Notes: generated by a model from the letters alone, not told the origin. DNA of 6,915 bases from CAYRMV01 sp964425255 (GCA_964425255.1 CAYRMV010000163.1:1-6915), one strand, 5' to 3'; shown: positions 1-6,868, counted from the first letter of the stretch. Numbers and translations: made by a program.

Positions 1-168
1 GCGTTAGTAAAAAGAAGGGAATGATGAAAATTTAGCGGAAAGCTGGAAAAAGCTCTTGGAAATGAACACTCATTTTAATTTTATTTCAAATCCATATTTT
101 TAGCCGATTTCTTTCTTTTATGTTTAAAACAATATTGAATAAGTCAATAATAATTCAATTCCATTTTT

Positions 169-176
169 TACCTTTG
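169..176 (+). promoter_or_regulatory. Bacteroidota -7 promoter box (TACCTTTG)
   Basis: The octamer TACCTTTG is an exact match to the TAnnTTTG -7 consensus used by the primary sigma factor of Bacteroidota. It ends four bases before the ATG at 181, so transcription would begin at or next to the start codon and the mRNA would be leaderless or nearly so. No TTG or TTTG -33 element sits at the usual spacing of about 19-21 bases; the nearest TTG, at 135-137, is too far upstream. The box is therefore supported by its own sequence and position only. Confidence 0.45.
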
Positions 177-180
177 AGTA

Positions 181-960
181 ATGGATTTTCAGATTGATTC
201 GGTTTTTATCGTTGGTTCGGGTAATGTTGCTTTCCTCCTTGGAAATGAGCTATTTAACGAAGGGGTTAAGATAACAGGTGTTTTCAGTAGAAACAAGGTC
301 GAGGCAGAAAAATTAGCGTCGATTTGTGATTGTGAATCTTTTTCAACTCTGAATGATTTTCCTGAATCCGATTTAGTGGTTTTTTGTGTGCCAGATGATT
401 CAGTTGAAGAGTTAGCAGGTCAGATAAAGCCTAGTCAGCCATTTGTTTATACTGCGGGTGCATTGGATCTAACTCGTTTTTCGAATGTATCGATGGTTGG
501 TGTTTTTTATCCGTTACAAACTTTCAGTAAGCATCGTAAAATTGATTTAACCAAAGTTCCATTTTTCATTGAAGCAAAGGAGCCATTTTTTCAGCAAGCT
601 TTATTTGATTTGGCTTGGAAATTGAGTAGAAATGTCCATTTTGCGAATTCTGAAACACGTAAAAAGCTTCATGTAGCCGCTGTTTTTATCAATAATTTCA
701 CGAATCATTTGGCTTTTATTGCGGATGATTTTCTTCATAAAAATCAATTGTCTATGGAAGTATTGCTTCCATTGTTGGATGAAACAGTTGCTAAGTTACA
801 AGATAATAAACCTTTAGATGTTCAAACTGGGCCTGCGCGAAGAGGTGATCAATCAACAATTAAGGCTCACGAGATGTTACTAGAAGGTAACGTACTTGAG
901 GTCTATCAAGTTTTGACTAAAAGCATTCGAGAGACATATAAATCAGACAAAAATGAATAG
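181..960 (+). CDS. DUF2520 / Rossmann-like NAD(P)-binding protein
   Basis: This 259-residue protein looks like a cytoplasmic NAD(P)-dependent oxidoreductase of unproven substrate. The N-terminal half is a Rossmann fold: a hydrophobic beta strand followed by the dinucleotide-binding motif VGSGNVA (residues 11-17), then a second strand at VFSRN (34-38). The C-terminal half carries what I recognise as DUF2520 signatures: a helix around residues 160-177 containing NNFTNHL, and the motif TGPARRGD at 216-223. No signal peptide or membrane segment is visible. Length fits the family, which is distantly related to F420-dependent NADP reductases, ProC-like enzymes and ketopantoate reductases. A ketopantoate reductase role is possible but not shown by the sequence. 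The ATG is chosen because it directly precedes the Rossmann strand and follows a promoter box by four bases. Its stop overlaps the next gene by 8 bases, so the two should be translationally coupled. Confidence 0.88.
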   Translation: MDFQIDSVFIVGSGNVAFLLGNELFNEGVKITGVFSRNKVEAEKLASICDCESFSTLNDFPESDLVVFCVPDDSVEELAGQIKPSQPFVYTAGALDLTRFSNVSMVGVFYPLQTFSKHRKIDLTKVPFFIEAKEPFFQQALFDLAWKLSRNVHFANSETRKKLHVAAVFINNFTNHLAFIADDFLHKNQLSMEVLLPLLDETVAKLQDNKPLDVQTGPARRGDQSTIKAHEMLLEGNVLEVYQVLTKSIRETYKSDKNE

Positions 961-1471
961 TTATAAAGAAATTTTACCTCAAATCACCACCTTTATTTTT
1001 GATGTTGATGGTGTTTTAACAACAGGGGAGGTGATGCTTCAAAATGGAGAAGTGTATCGTACTTTGCACTCTAAAGATGGATATGCTCTCCAATATGCAT
1101 CCAAGAATAACTACCGAATTTTAATTATAACTGGTGGAAATTCGAAAGATGTTCAAGATCGACTTTTGGGACTTGGTGTAACGGAAGTGTTTTTAAGTGC
1201 GCACAATAAGTCAAGTGTGTATCAACATTGTAAACAAAAATATGGTTTTTCAGATGAACAAGTGCTTTACATGGGCGATGATATCCCAGACATTCCGGTG
1301 ATGAAACTTGTTGGTCTTCCTGTTTGTCCTCAAGATGCGGCAATTGAAGTTAAATCAATTTCACGTTATCAATCACCCATTTTTGGTGGTAAGGGATGTG
1401 TAAGAGATGTGATTGAACAAACTTTGCGTGTACAAGGAAATTGGTTCAAAGAGGATGCTTTTGAGTGGTAA
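953..1471 (+). CDS. kdsC: KdsC-like HAD phosphatase (KDO-8-phosphate phosphatase)
   Basis: This 172-residue protein belongs to the HAD superfamily, subfamily C0 (KdsC/YrbI), which lacks a cap domain and acts as a tetramer. KdsC hydrolyses 3-deoxy-D-manno-octulosonate 8-phosphate to KDO and phosphate in the cytoplasm, supplying the inner core of lipopolysaccharide. All HAD motifs are present: motif I FDVDGVLT with nucleophile Asp17 and acid/base Asp19, motif II IITGG with Thr60, the motif III lysine in HNKSS (Lys86), and motif IV GDDIPD with Asp109, Asp110 and Asp113. The family's C-terminal loop appears as GGKGCVRDV (145-153), where GGxGAVRE is usual. Length is typical. The start must be this ATG because the nucleophile lies only 16 residues downstream and the next Met comes after it. 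The gene begins inside the end of the DUF2520 gene, so it depends on that transcript. A related sugar-phosphate phosphatase role cannot be excluded. Confidence 0.9.
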   Translation: MNSYKEILPQITTFIFDVDGVLTTGEVMLQNGEVYRTLHSKDGYALQYASKNNYRILIITGGNSKDVQDRLLGLGVTEVFLSAHNKSSVYQHCKQKYGFSDEQVLYMGDDIPDIPVMKLVGLPVCPQDAAIEVKSISRYQSPIFGGKGCVRDVIEQTLRVQGNWFKEDAFEW

Positions 1472-1510
1472 ATGTAACAAGTGAATGATTGGTCGTTATA
1501 CTAATTTACA

Positions 1511-2569
1511 ATGACTAAATTCTCTAAACATTTTTTGAGTGTTACAATTTTTCTCGCGATAACTAATTGCTTATACTCACAATTGTCTTCGCTAAGAAAA
1601 AGAGAGTTAGATAGTATCGTGAGTTTTATTCCCAAATCAAAACTGACCAATTTAGACAGCGTACATCGATTTATTCACATAAATGGATATTCTGATGAAG
1701 AACGTGTATGGATGTTTTATGGATATTTAGGGATATATTTTTCGTACGATTGGGAAAGATTTGGAGATATGCACGCTCCTTCTTTTTCTCCTGAATACAC
1801 GGCCCAAAGAAAAAAAGGTGTTTGTAGGGATTATGCGCGTGTTTTCAGCTATTTATGTGATAAAAGCAAAATACCGAATTTTGTTGTTTCGGGAAAAGTA
1901 AAAGAAAAACTTCTTACCATTTGCAAAAAAGTTTTCCATCACTACAAAATTTACCCCAATCATCAATGGAATATTGTGTTTTACAATCAGAGTTGGCATT
2001 TAATGGATCCTACTTGGAGTAACATTGAGACTTCTGAAAAAAGTAGGTTTTGGAATAATAAGAGTAAACACTTTGAGTTTTATCACATTAAAAGATCATC
2101 GAGAAAATATTACGATGCTTCACCCGAATTTATGGCTTCTACGCATGTTCCGATTTATCCAGCATTTTTTTTATTGAATCAAATACCCACATTTAAATCG
2201 GCTTTAAAAAAGAAACAAAAAATTTATCATGCTTCGTACGATTATAAAAGTAATCTAGACTCAATTCAAAAGTTCTCATACCCAATTTTTACCTCTTTTT
2301 ACAACGATGAAGCAGTGAAATATACCGGCTATTCGGAATTGAATAATGAGTTTTTTTACTTACTTTCTGAAACAAATTGGAAAACTGCTCGATATTTTAA
2401 ACCAACCTTAGATTATTATGATAATAGAATTGAAAACCTAAAGCAAGTAATTATTTACATACAAAATCATGCAAATAAAGATTACAGTGCTTATTTTGAA
2501 AATTATCGAAAAGACATGTTACGCAAGAAAGAAAAACTGCGTTTAAAGGGTGAAAAAACGAAAAAATAA
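1511..2569 (+). CDS. Exported transglutaminase-like (papain-fold) protein
   Basis: This 352-residue protein has an N-terminal signal peptide (residues 1-24, basic MTKFSK then a hydrophobic core, probable cleavage after LYSQ), so it should leave the cytoplasm. The rest contains a transglutaminase-like domain at roughly 60-170 with a complete Cys-His-Asp triad in the usual order: Cys105 in GVCRDYARVF, His151 in NHQWN, and Asp166 in HLMDPTWS. This arrangement resembles the bacterial relatives of the eukaryotic kyphoscoliosis peptidase. Bacterial members may be peptidases or cross-linking enzymes, so substrate is unknown. The C-terminal half (about 175-352) is rich in Tyr, Phe and Lys, ends in a strongly basic tail, and matches nothing I recognise. 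Cys20 near the signal peptide lacks a proper lipobox (ITNC), so a lipoprotein is unlikely. It lies 39 bases after the kdsC-like gene with no clear promoter between, and its stop is 3 bases from the ffh stop on the other strand. Confidence 0.85.
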   Translation: MTKFSKHFLSVTIFLAITNCLYSQLSSLRKRELDSIVSFIPKSKLTNLDSVHRFIHINGYSDEERVWMFYGYLGIYFSYDWERFGDMHAPSFSPEYTAQRKKGVCRDYARVFSYLCDKSKIPNFVVSGKVKEKLLTICKKVFHHYKIYPNHQWNIVFYNQSWHLMDPTWSNIETSEKSRFWNNKSKHFEFYHIKRSSRKYYDASPEFMASTHVPIYPAFFLLNQIPTFKSALKKKQKIYHASYDYKSNLDSIQKFSYPIFTSFYNDEAVKYTGYSELNNEFFYLLSETNWKTARYFKPTLDYYDNRIENLKQVIIYIQNHANKDYSAYFENYRKDMLRKKEKLRLKGEKTKK

Positions 2570-2572
2570 GAA

Positions 2573-3922
2573 TCACATCCCCGGCATTCCTCCACGCATA
2601 TTTTTGAATTGCTTCATCATACCCATCATGTTTTTTGGGTTGCTCATCATTTTCATCATTTTGCGTGTATCTTCAAATTGCTTCAAAAGTTTATTGACTT
2701 CTTGGATGGATGTTCCACTTCCTTTTGCAATTCTGTTTTTGCGTTGTCCGTTTAATAAGGATGGATTAGCTCTTTCTTTGGGTGTCATGGAGTGAATAAT
2801 CGCCTCGATATGTTTAAATGCATCGTCTTGAATGTCAACATCTTTCAATGCTTTTCCCATGCCGGGTAACATACCTAACAAATCCTTTACATTACCCATC
2901 TTTTTGATTTGTTGTAGCTGACCTAAAAAGTCATTAAAATCAAATTGATCTTTCTGAATTCGTTTTTGAAGTTTGCGTGCTTCTTCTTCATCAAATTGCT
3001 CTTGTGCACGTTCAACCAAGGAAATAACATCACCCATTCCCAAAATACGGTCAGCCATTCTCTTTGGATAGAACACATCAATCGCATCCATCTTTTCACC
3101 TGTTCCAACAAACTTAATGGGTTTGTCAACAACCGCTTTGATAGATAATGCAGCTCCTCCTCGTGTATCACCGTCTAATTTGGTCAACACAACACCATCA
3201 AAATTGATTTTGTCGTTAAAGGCTTTTGCTGTGTTTACAGCATCTTGACCTGTCATAGAATCCACAACAAACAAGGTTTCTGTCGGTTTGATCGCATTTT
3301 TCACACGCTCAATCTCGTCCATCATTTGTGTATCAATCGCCAAACGACCAGCGGTATCCACAATCACTACATTGAATGAATTGCTTCGCGCATATTGGAT
3401 CGCTGCTTCAGCAATGGCAACCGGGTTTTTTTCTTCTTTGTTTGAAAATACTTCAACTCCCAATTGCTCACCCAAAACATGCAACTGGTCAATCGCTGCT
3501 GGACGGTAAACGTCACATGCTACCAAAAGTGGTTTTTTCCCTTTCTTGGTTTTTAAATAGTTGGCTAGTTTTCCTGAGAAAGTGGTTTTACCTGATCCTT
3601 GAAGTCCAGACATCAAAATGATTCCCGGATTTCCTTGGTAACTGATTTCAGTTTCATTTCCACCCATCAATTCAACCAACTCTTCGTGGCAAATTTTGGT
3701 CATTAATTGTCCAGGAGAAATCGAGGTCAACACATCGCGACCCATCGCTTTTTCCTTCACTCTTACCGTAAATTCTTTCGCTGTTTTGAAGTTAACATCG
3801 GCATCTAATAAAGCTCTACGTACCTCTTTCAATGTTTCTGCAACATTGATTTCTGTAATTTGGCCTTGACCTTTTAATACTTTAAATGCTCTTTCAAACT
3901 TGTCGGTAAGATTTTCAAACAT
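2573..3922 (-). CDS. ffh: Signal recognition particle protein Ffh (SRP54)
   Basis: This 449-residue protein is the GTPase subunit of the signal recognition particle. With 4.5S RNA it binds signal sequences emerging from the ribosome and docks with FtsY at the membrane. Domains run in order: N helical bundle (about 1-90), G domain (about 95-300) and M domain (about 328-449). GTPase motifs are intact: P-loop GLQGSGKT (106-113), DVYRPAA (137-143), the G3 motif DTAGR (189-193), and the guanine-specificity motif TKLDGD (247-252). The M domain includes LLGMLPGMG near 348-356, the RNA-binding helix region with GSG at 401-403, and a methionine-rich tail ending MRGGMPGM, as expected for the signal-sequence groove. 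Length is normal. The start ATG follows an A-rich stretch with no Shine-Dalgarno, usual for Bacteroidota, and a promoter box lies 22 bases upstream. It follows the glycosyltransferase by 76 bases on the same strand. No 4.5S RNA gene is seen in the window. Confidence 0.98.
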   Translation of the reverse strand: MFENLTDKFERAFKVLKGQGQITEINVAETLKEVRRALLDADVNFKTAKEFTVRVKEKAMGRDVLTSISPGQLMTKICHEELVELMGGNETEISYQGNPGIILMSGLQGSGKTTFSGKLANYLKTKKGKKPLLVACDVYRPAAIDQLHVLGEQLGVEVFSNKEEKNPVAIAEAAIQYARSNSFNVVIVDTAGRLAIDTQMMDEIERVKNAIKPTETLFVVDSMTGQDAVNTAKAFNDKINFDGVVLTKLDGDTRGGAALSIKAVVDKPIKFVGTGEKMDAIDVFYPKRMADRILGMGDVISLVERAQEQFDEEEARKLQKRIQKDQFDFNDFLGQLQQIKKMGNVKDLLGMLPGMGKALKDVDIQDDAFKHIEAIIHSMTPKERANPSLLNGQRKNRIAKGSGTSIQEVNKLLKQFEDTRKMMKMMSNPKNMMGMMKQFKNMRGGMPGM

Positions 3923-3944
3923 ATTTTTGACTTTTTTGGGATCA

Positions 3945-3952
3945 CAAAGGTA
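3945..3952 (-). promoter_or_regulatory. Bacteroidota -7 promoter box upstream of ffh
   Basis: Read on the minus strand this is TACCTTTG, an exact TAnnTTTG match and the same octamer as the box before the gene at 181. It ends 22 bases before the ffh ATG, predicting a 5' leader of about 18 bases. A TTG on the minus strand at 3981-3979 is a possible -33 element, but its spacer of 26 bases is longer than the usual 19-21, so only the -7 box is convincing. The box suggests ffh has its own promoter independent of the two envelope genes upstream of it. Confidence 0.45.
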
Positions 3953-3998
3953 GTAAAAGTTTTGAACTTCTTTTCATTCAATTGTGCTTGCAAAAGAA

Positions 3999-5102
3999 TC
4001 AATTTTTGAAAAAACGAGCGTTTAATTTGGAAAACGATTTGATTTGTTTAAAATACCTTGCCCAAAGAATACTGCCCGAATAGAAACCGCTTAATGTTGT
4101 ATTATTTTCTGTTCGTTGAATTTGCTTTCGTTTCGCGTACATTTTCCCAAAAACAAGATAAAAATCAACATGTGATTTAAATACAGCCCAGAAATGACGA
4201 GGCTTTCCAGAAAGTAGAAACATACTTGCAGCAACTCCATCTAAACTCATGCGGTAAAATAGTTTGGGAAATAACCAACCCGTATAATTTTTGCAAATCA
4301 TAAATAAACTATTTCGGAAGTTTAAATAGGTTTTTCGTGGTGAAAGATAATCGAGTGTTCCTCCTCCGACGTGATAGACGGTCGAACTCGGTGCAACCAT
4401 GAATTCATAGCCAAGTCGTTTGATCCGCCAACACAAGTCAATTTCTTCCATGTGAGCGAAAAAATCTTCATCAAATCCGCCAACTTGATGAAATAGTTCT
4501 GATCGAATTAACATACAAGCACCTGAACTCCAGAAAATTTTCATTTCATTTTCGTACTGCCCTTGGTCAGCTTCAATTTCACTAAAAATTCGACCACGAC
4601 AAAAAGGGAAAAAATTATGATCTAAAAACCCTCCGGATGCTCCTGCATGTTCGAAGCGAAAACGTTCTTTGTAAGCGATCACTTTGGGCTGACATCCAGC
4701 AATCTTTTCGTTGTTCATCGCATGTATTAGCGGTTTGAGCCAATCGGGAGAGACTTCAATATCACTGTTTAAGAGCAAGTAATACGGGCTAGATACATGT
4801 TTTAGCGCATCGTTGTACCCTTTGGCAAATCCGCCATTCGATTCGTTTATGATAATCTCAATTTGTGGGTAATGTTGGCGAACAAATGAAACTGAATCAT
4901 CTGTTGATGCATTGTCTGCAACAATAATTTTTGCATTTTCACTGTGTGTGATAACACTTGGTAAGAATTGTTCTAAAAAATGTTTTCCATTCCAATTAAG
5001 AATGACAATCGCAAGTTGATCTGAGCTCACTGAATTAACGTTGTTCGTAAAGTTCTTGACTGTTTCCTCCAAAATGTTGGTTGTTTCCATCATTTGGATC
5101 AT
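3999..5102 (-). CDS. Family 2 glycosyltransferase (rhamnosyltransferase-like)
   Basis: This is a GT2-family (GT-A fold) glycosyltransferase that would transfer a sugar from a nucleotide donor onto a growing glycan or lipid acceptor on the cytoplasmic side of the inner membrane. Visible motifs, numbered from the ATG at 5102, are the nucleotide-binding strand VILNWNG (33-39), DNASTDDS (63-70), the NSD version of the metal-binding DXD (112-114), SSGACMLIR (192-200), and GGFDEDFF with catalytic EEID (208-222), as in WcaE/RfbF-type enzymes. No clear transmembrane helix is seen. The donor and acceptor cannot be told. The start is uncertain. ATG at 5102 (also 5093 and 5090) makes the gene overlap the GWxTD gene by 56-68 bases and adds about 24 residues before the fold. 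A GTG at 5030 would start 4 bases after the GWxTD stop, giving 343 residues beginning just before LAIVILNWNG. Either way the two genes are one transcription unit. Confidence 0.92.
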   Translation of the reverse strand: MIQMMETTNILEETVKNFTNNVNSVSSDQLAIVILNWNGKHFLEQFLPSVITHSENAKIIVADNASTDDSVSFVRQHYPQIEIIINESNGGFAKGYNDALKHVSSPYYLLLNSDIEVSPDWLKPLIHAMNNEKIAGCQPKVIAYKERFRFEHAGASGGFLDHNFFPFCRGRIFSEIEADQGQYENEMKIFWSSGACMLIRSELFHQVGGFDEDFFAHMEEIDLCWRIKRLGYEFMVAPSSTVYHVGGGTLDYLSPRKTYLNFRNSLFMICKNYTGWLFPKLFYRMSLDGVAASMFLLSGKPRHFWAVFKSHVDFYLVFGKMYAKRKQIQRTENNTTLSGFYSGSILWARYFKQIKSFSKLNARFFKN

Positions 5103-6480
5103 CGATATTTCTGTTTGGAGAATTTCGTTTCGCCAATGCTTGTTGCCAACGGTAATTTTGTAATTCTCCGATCATATCTGAATGCAACAATCGATGTGAA
5201 TTTGGAACTAAATCTGGGTTGTAAAAAATGAAGCGCTTGTTTGAAAATTGTCTGATTTTGTCATAAACCCAAATTTCATATGGATATTCAGATGGAGAAG
5301 TTTCTCTTGAAATAATCGAATTAGGCGGGCCATACTGTAAATAAACTCGCCCGCGATCTGTTTCAAATCCTTCCATGAAATTGTTTTTATACAAACGTTG
5401 AACGAGTTGAACTTGTTGTTTGTATTTCATCCAACTATCATAGACATTGGCTCCATTTGAACTTTGAGCCCAAAATGCTTGTATGTGTTTGCGGCAATTT
5501 TCCGTATCTTTCTTTTTTAGGATAGAAAGGATATTTTTTACTTCAGCTGGACGAGAAATTGGAATCAAACTCTCCATGTAAAAGAACACACTGTCGTCCG
5601 TGATTGATGCTTGAAATGCGGGATCCAATACAATCTTTTCTACATCAACATATCCCGTGAATTCCTTGGATCGTTCGAAATAATAAGTTGTTTTTGCCAA
5701 TTCTTGATTTTCTTTTGATAACAATGAAAACTCTAAAACATATTCACCCGAATACAATTCTTGAATATCTAAATTTCGAATAACAGGTTGAATTTGGTTC
5801 ACTTCTAACTTTGAAAAGCGAGTTAATGCCTCAATTTCTTGTTTTGTTTTTGTTGAATAAACTGTTTGTTTTAATCCGAAAACGGTTTGTTTTTCATCAT
5901 GACTATACACTTCAAAATATACCGGAATCGAATTGGTTTGCTCTGGATAATAATTAGAAATTCGTGGCACCATGTCGTATCCTGATTTACTAAATGTAGA
6001 TGGAGTTTCAGTTGGTGTCATCACTTCAGCAACTTGAATATCTGAAAAACCAGCAATTTTACTCAAATCTCTCACTTCTAAAGGCAGTTTTCCTGTCATC
6101 GCTTTGTTTGAGTTGTTTACGTCTTCCAATGAAACTTCAATTTCGTAGTTTCCTGCTGGAACGGTAAAACGTTTCAAATCATAGAAATCATCAACAATAC
6201 TATCTCTCATCAATGGGCTTTTCAATAAATACGCATCGGATTTGATGGTGTTTCCATTTTGAGTGATTTTTAATTGTACGGCAACTTCTGCTTGTAAATC
6301 ATTCGCAATTGGCTTGTAATTCAGTGTATATCCAACAAATTGCATTTGAATTTCAACATAATTTCCTAGGGATGGGGCATAAAAACATTTGTGATCTATG
6401 TAAGCTTTCAATTGTTTGTTTTTTTGTCCAAATGTGAATGAAGCAGACAAAAGCATTAAAAAGAAAAGAGTATTTTTCAT
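5035..6480 (-). CDS. Exported GWxTD-domain protein
   Basis: This 481-residue protein begins with a signal peptide (KNTLFFLMLLSASFTFGQ, residues 2-19, probable cleavage near FGQ), placing it in the periplasm or cell envelope. Residues about 25-290 read as beta-rich, adhesin-like or immunoglobulin-like material. The C-terminal third is a GWxTD domain: AFWAQ (334-338) where family members usually have a FW..RD motif, then GFETDRGRVYLQYGPP (371-386) and YPYEIWVY (399-406). The signature Trp is replaced by Phe (GFETD). The last 25 residues are rich in Asn, Asp and Gly and probably disordered. The function of GWxTD proteins is unknown to me; they are widespread in Bacteroidota and a few other phyla. 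The frame stays open upstream to an ATG at 6627, but the ATG at 6480 is chosen because it starts a textbook signal peptide. The glycosyltransferase gene follows with overlap or a 4-base gap. Confidence 0.9.
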   Translation of the reverse strand: MKNTLFFLMLLSASFTFGQKNKQLKAYIDHKCFYAPSLGNYVEIQMQFVGYTLNYKPIANDLQAEVAVQLKITQNGNTIKSDAYLLKSPLMRDSIVDDFYDLKRFTVPAGNYEIEVSLEDVNNSNKAMTGKLPLEVRDLSKIAGFSDIQVAEVMTPTETPSTFSKSGYDMVPRISNYYPEQTNSIPVYFEVYSHDEKQTVFGLKQTVYSTKTKQEIEALTRFSKLEVNQIQPVIRNLDIQELYSGEYVLEFSLLSKENQELAKTTYYFERSKEFTGYVDVEKIVLDPAFQASITDDSVFFYMESLIPISRPAEVKNILSILKKKDTENCRKHIQAFWAQSSNGANVYDSWMKYKQQVQLVQRLYKNNFMEGFETDRGRVYLQYGPPNSIISRETSPSEYPYEIWVYDKIRQFSNKRFIFYNPDLVPNSHRLLHSDMIGELQNYRWQQALAKRNSPNRNIDDPNDGNNQHFGGNSQELYEQR

Positions 6481-6666
6481 TTTTTGAGTTTTAAACGAAA
6501 GTTTTGACTTTCTACTTAGTCGATAAAAATACAATAAATCATCCTTATCTAACGCGAAAATAACTTGAAATGTCGCTTTTATTGAGGAAACGGAAATTTC
6601 ACTTCTTCCTAACATTTTGATAATCAAAGAAAGATAAAATAGTTTGAGAAAATTTCATTTTTTTCA

Positions 6667-6696
6667 TTGCCAGTATTCAAAGTATTACTAATTTTG
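6667..6696 (+). promoter_or_regulatory. Bacteroidota -33/-7 promoter of tRNA-Ser
   Basis: A TTG at 6667-6669 is followed after exactly 19 bases by TAATTTTG at 6689-6696. This matches both the elements and the spacing of the primary-sigma promoter consensus of Bacteroidota (TTG-N19-TAnnTTTG). It is the best promoter in the window. The -7 box ends only 5 bases before the mature tRNA 5' end at 6702, so the primary transcript should carry a leader of only a few bases for RNase P to remove. Confidence 0.65.
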
Positions 6697-6701
6697 CCCC
6701 C

Positions 6702-6786
6702 GGAGAGTTGGCAGAGTGGTCGATTGCGGCGGTCTTGAAAACCGTTGTACCGAGAGGTACCGGGGGTTCGAATCCCTCACTCTCCG
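6702..6786 (+). tRNA. tRNA-Ser(UGA)
   Basis: This 85-base tRNA folds as a class II cloverleaf. The 7-bp acceptor stem is perfect: GGAGAGT (6702-6708) with ACTCTCC (6779-6785). The anticodon stem is 6729-6733 with 6741-6745 and the seven-base loop CTTGAAA holds anticodon TGA at 6736-6738, decoding UCA and probably other UCN serine codons. The long variable arm that identifies serine tRNAs is a perfect 5-bp stem (6747-6751 with 6756-6760) capped by GAGA. The T arm is 6762-6766 with 6774-6778 around TTCGAAT. The discriminator is G6786, as seryl-tRNA synthetase expects. The bases after it are CAGA, so the 3' CCA is not encoded and must be added after transcription. A promoter ends 5 bases upstream and a terminator begins about 10 bases downstream, so it is probably transcribed alone. 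Confidence 0.98.
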
Positions 6787-6796
6787 CAGAAAATTT

Positions 6797-6828
6797 AAAA
6801 AAGCTCAGTTTCTCGCTGAGCTTTTTTT
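6797..6828 (+). terminator. Intrinsic terminator after tRNA-Ser
   Basis: The hairpin arms are GCTCAG (6803-6808) and CTGAGC (6816-6821), separated by a seven-base loop TTTCTCG and followed by seven T residues (6822-6828). Six A residues directly before the stem (6797-6802) pair with the T tract, extending the stem to about 12 bp and making the structure able to stop transcription from either side. It begins 10 bases after the tRNA, which fits a single-gene tRNA unit. Confidence 0.9.
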
Positions 6829-6844
6829 ATGACCAATTAATGAG

Positions 6845-6868
6845 GGATGAGAACGGATCAGGGATCAG
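6845..6868. repeat. Short GGATSAG heptamer repeat
   Basis: Three heptamers of the form GGATSAG occur together: GGATGAG (6845-6851), a three-base spacer AAC, then two perfect tandem copies of GGATCAG (6855-6861 and 6862-6868). The array lies in non-coding DNA downstream of the tRNA terminator. It is too short to assign a function. It may be the remnant of a simple-sequence tract or chance. Confidence 0.35.

Noticed and set aside
3..35. A possible C-terminal end of a plus-strand gene stopping at TAG 33-35
   Set aside because: Only about ten codons are visible, with no motif, so it cannot be told from chance.
1125..1343. A 72-codon open frame on the minus strand inside the kdsC-like gene
   Set aside because: It is fully antisense to a gene with intact HAD motifs and encodes nothing recognisable.
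1489..1509. A promoter in the gap before the transglutaminase-like gene (TTG at 1489, TAATTTAC at 1502)
   Set aside because: The spacer is only about 10 bases and the -7 box does not match at its conserved 3' end.
2550..3621. Several short open frames inside ffh, on both strands
   Set aside because: They all lie within the conserved ffh reading frame, have no family features, and are expected by chance opposite or out of frame with such a gene.
6481..6627. A 49-codon N-terminal extension of the GWxTD gene starting at the ATG at 6627
   Set aside because: It would bury a clear signal peptide that begins with the Met at 6480, the extension has no recognisable domain, and the base composition looks like AT-rich leader DNA.
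6773..6847. An attachment site for an integrated element at the tRNA-Ser 3' end
   Set aside because: No direct repeat of the tRNA 3' end occurs in the window. The only match is a short inverted TCCCTCA/TGAGGGA pair, and no integrase gene is present.
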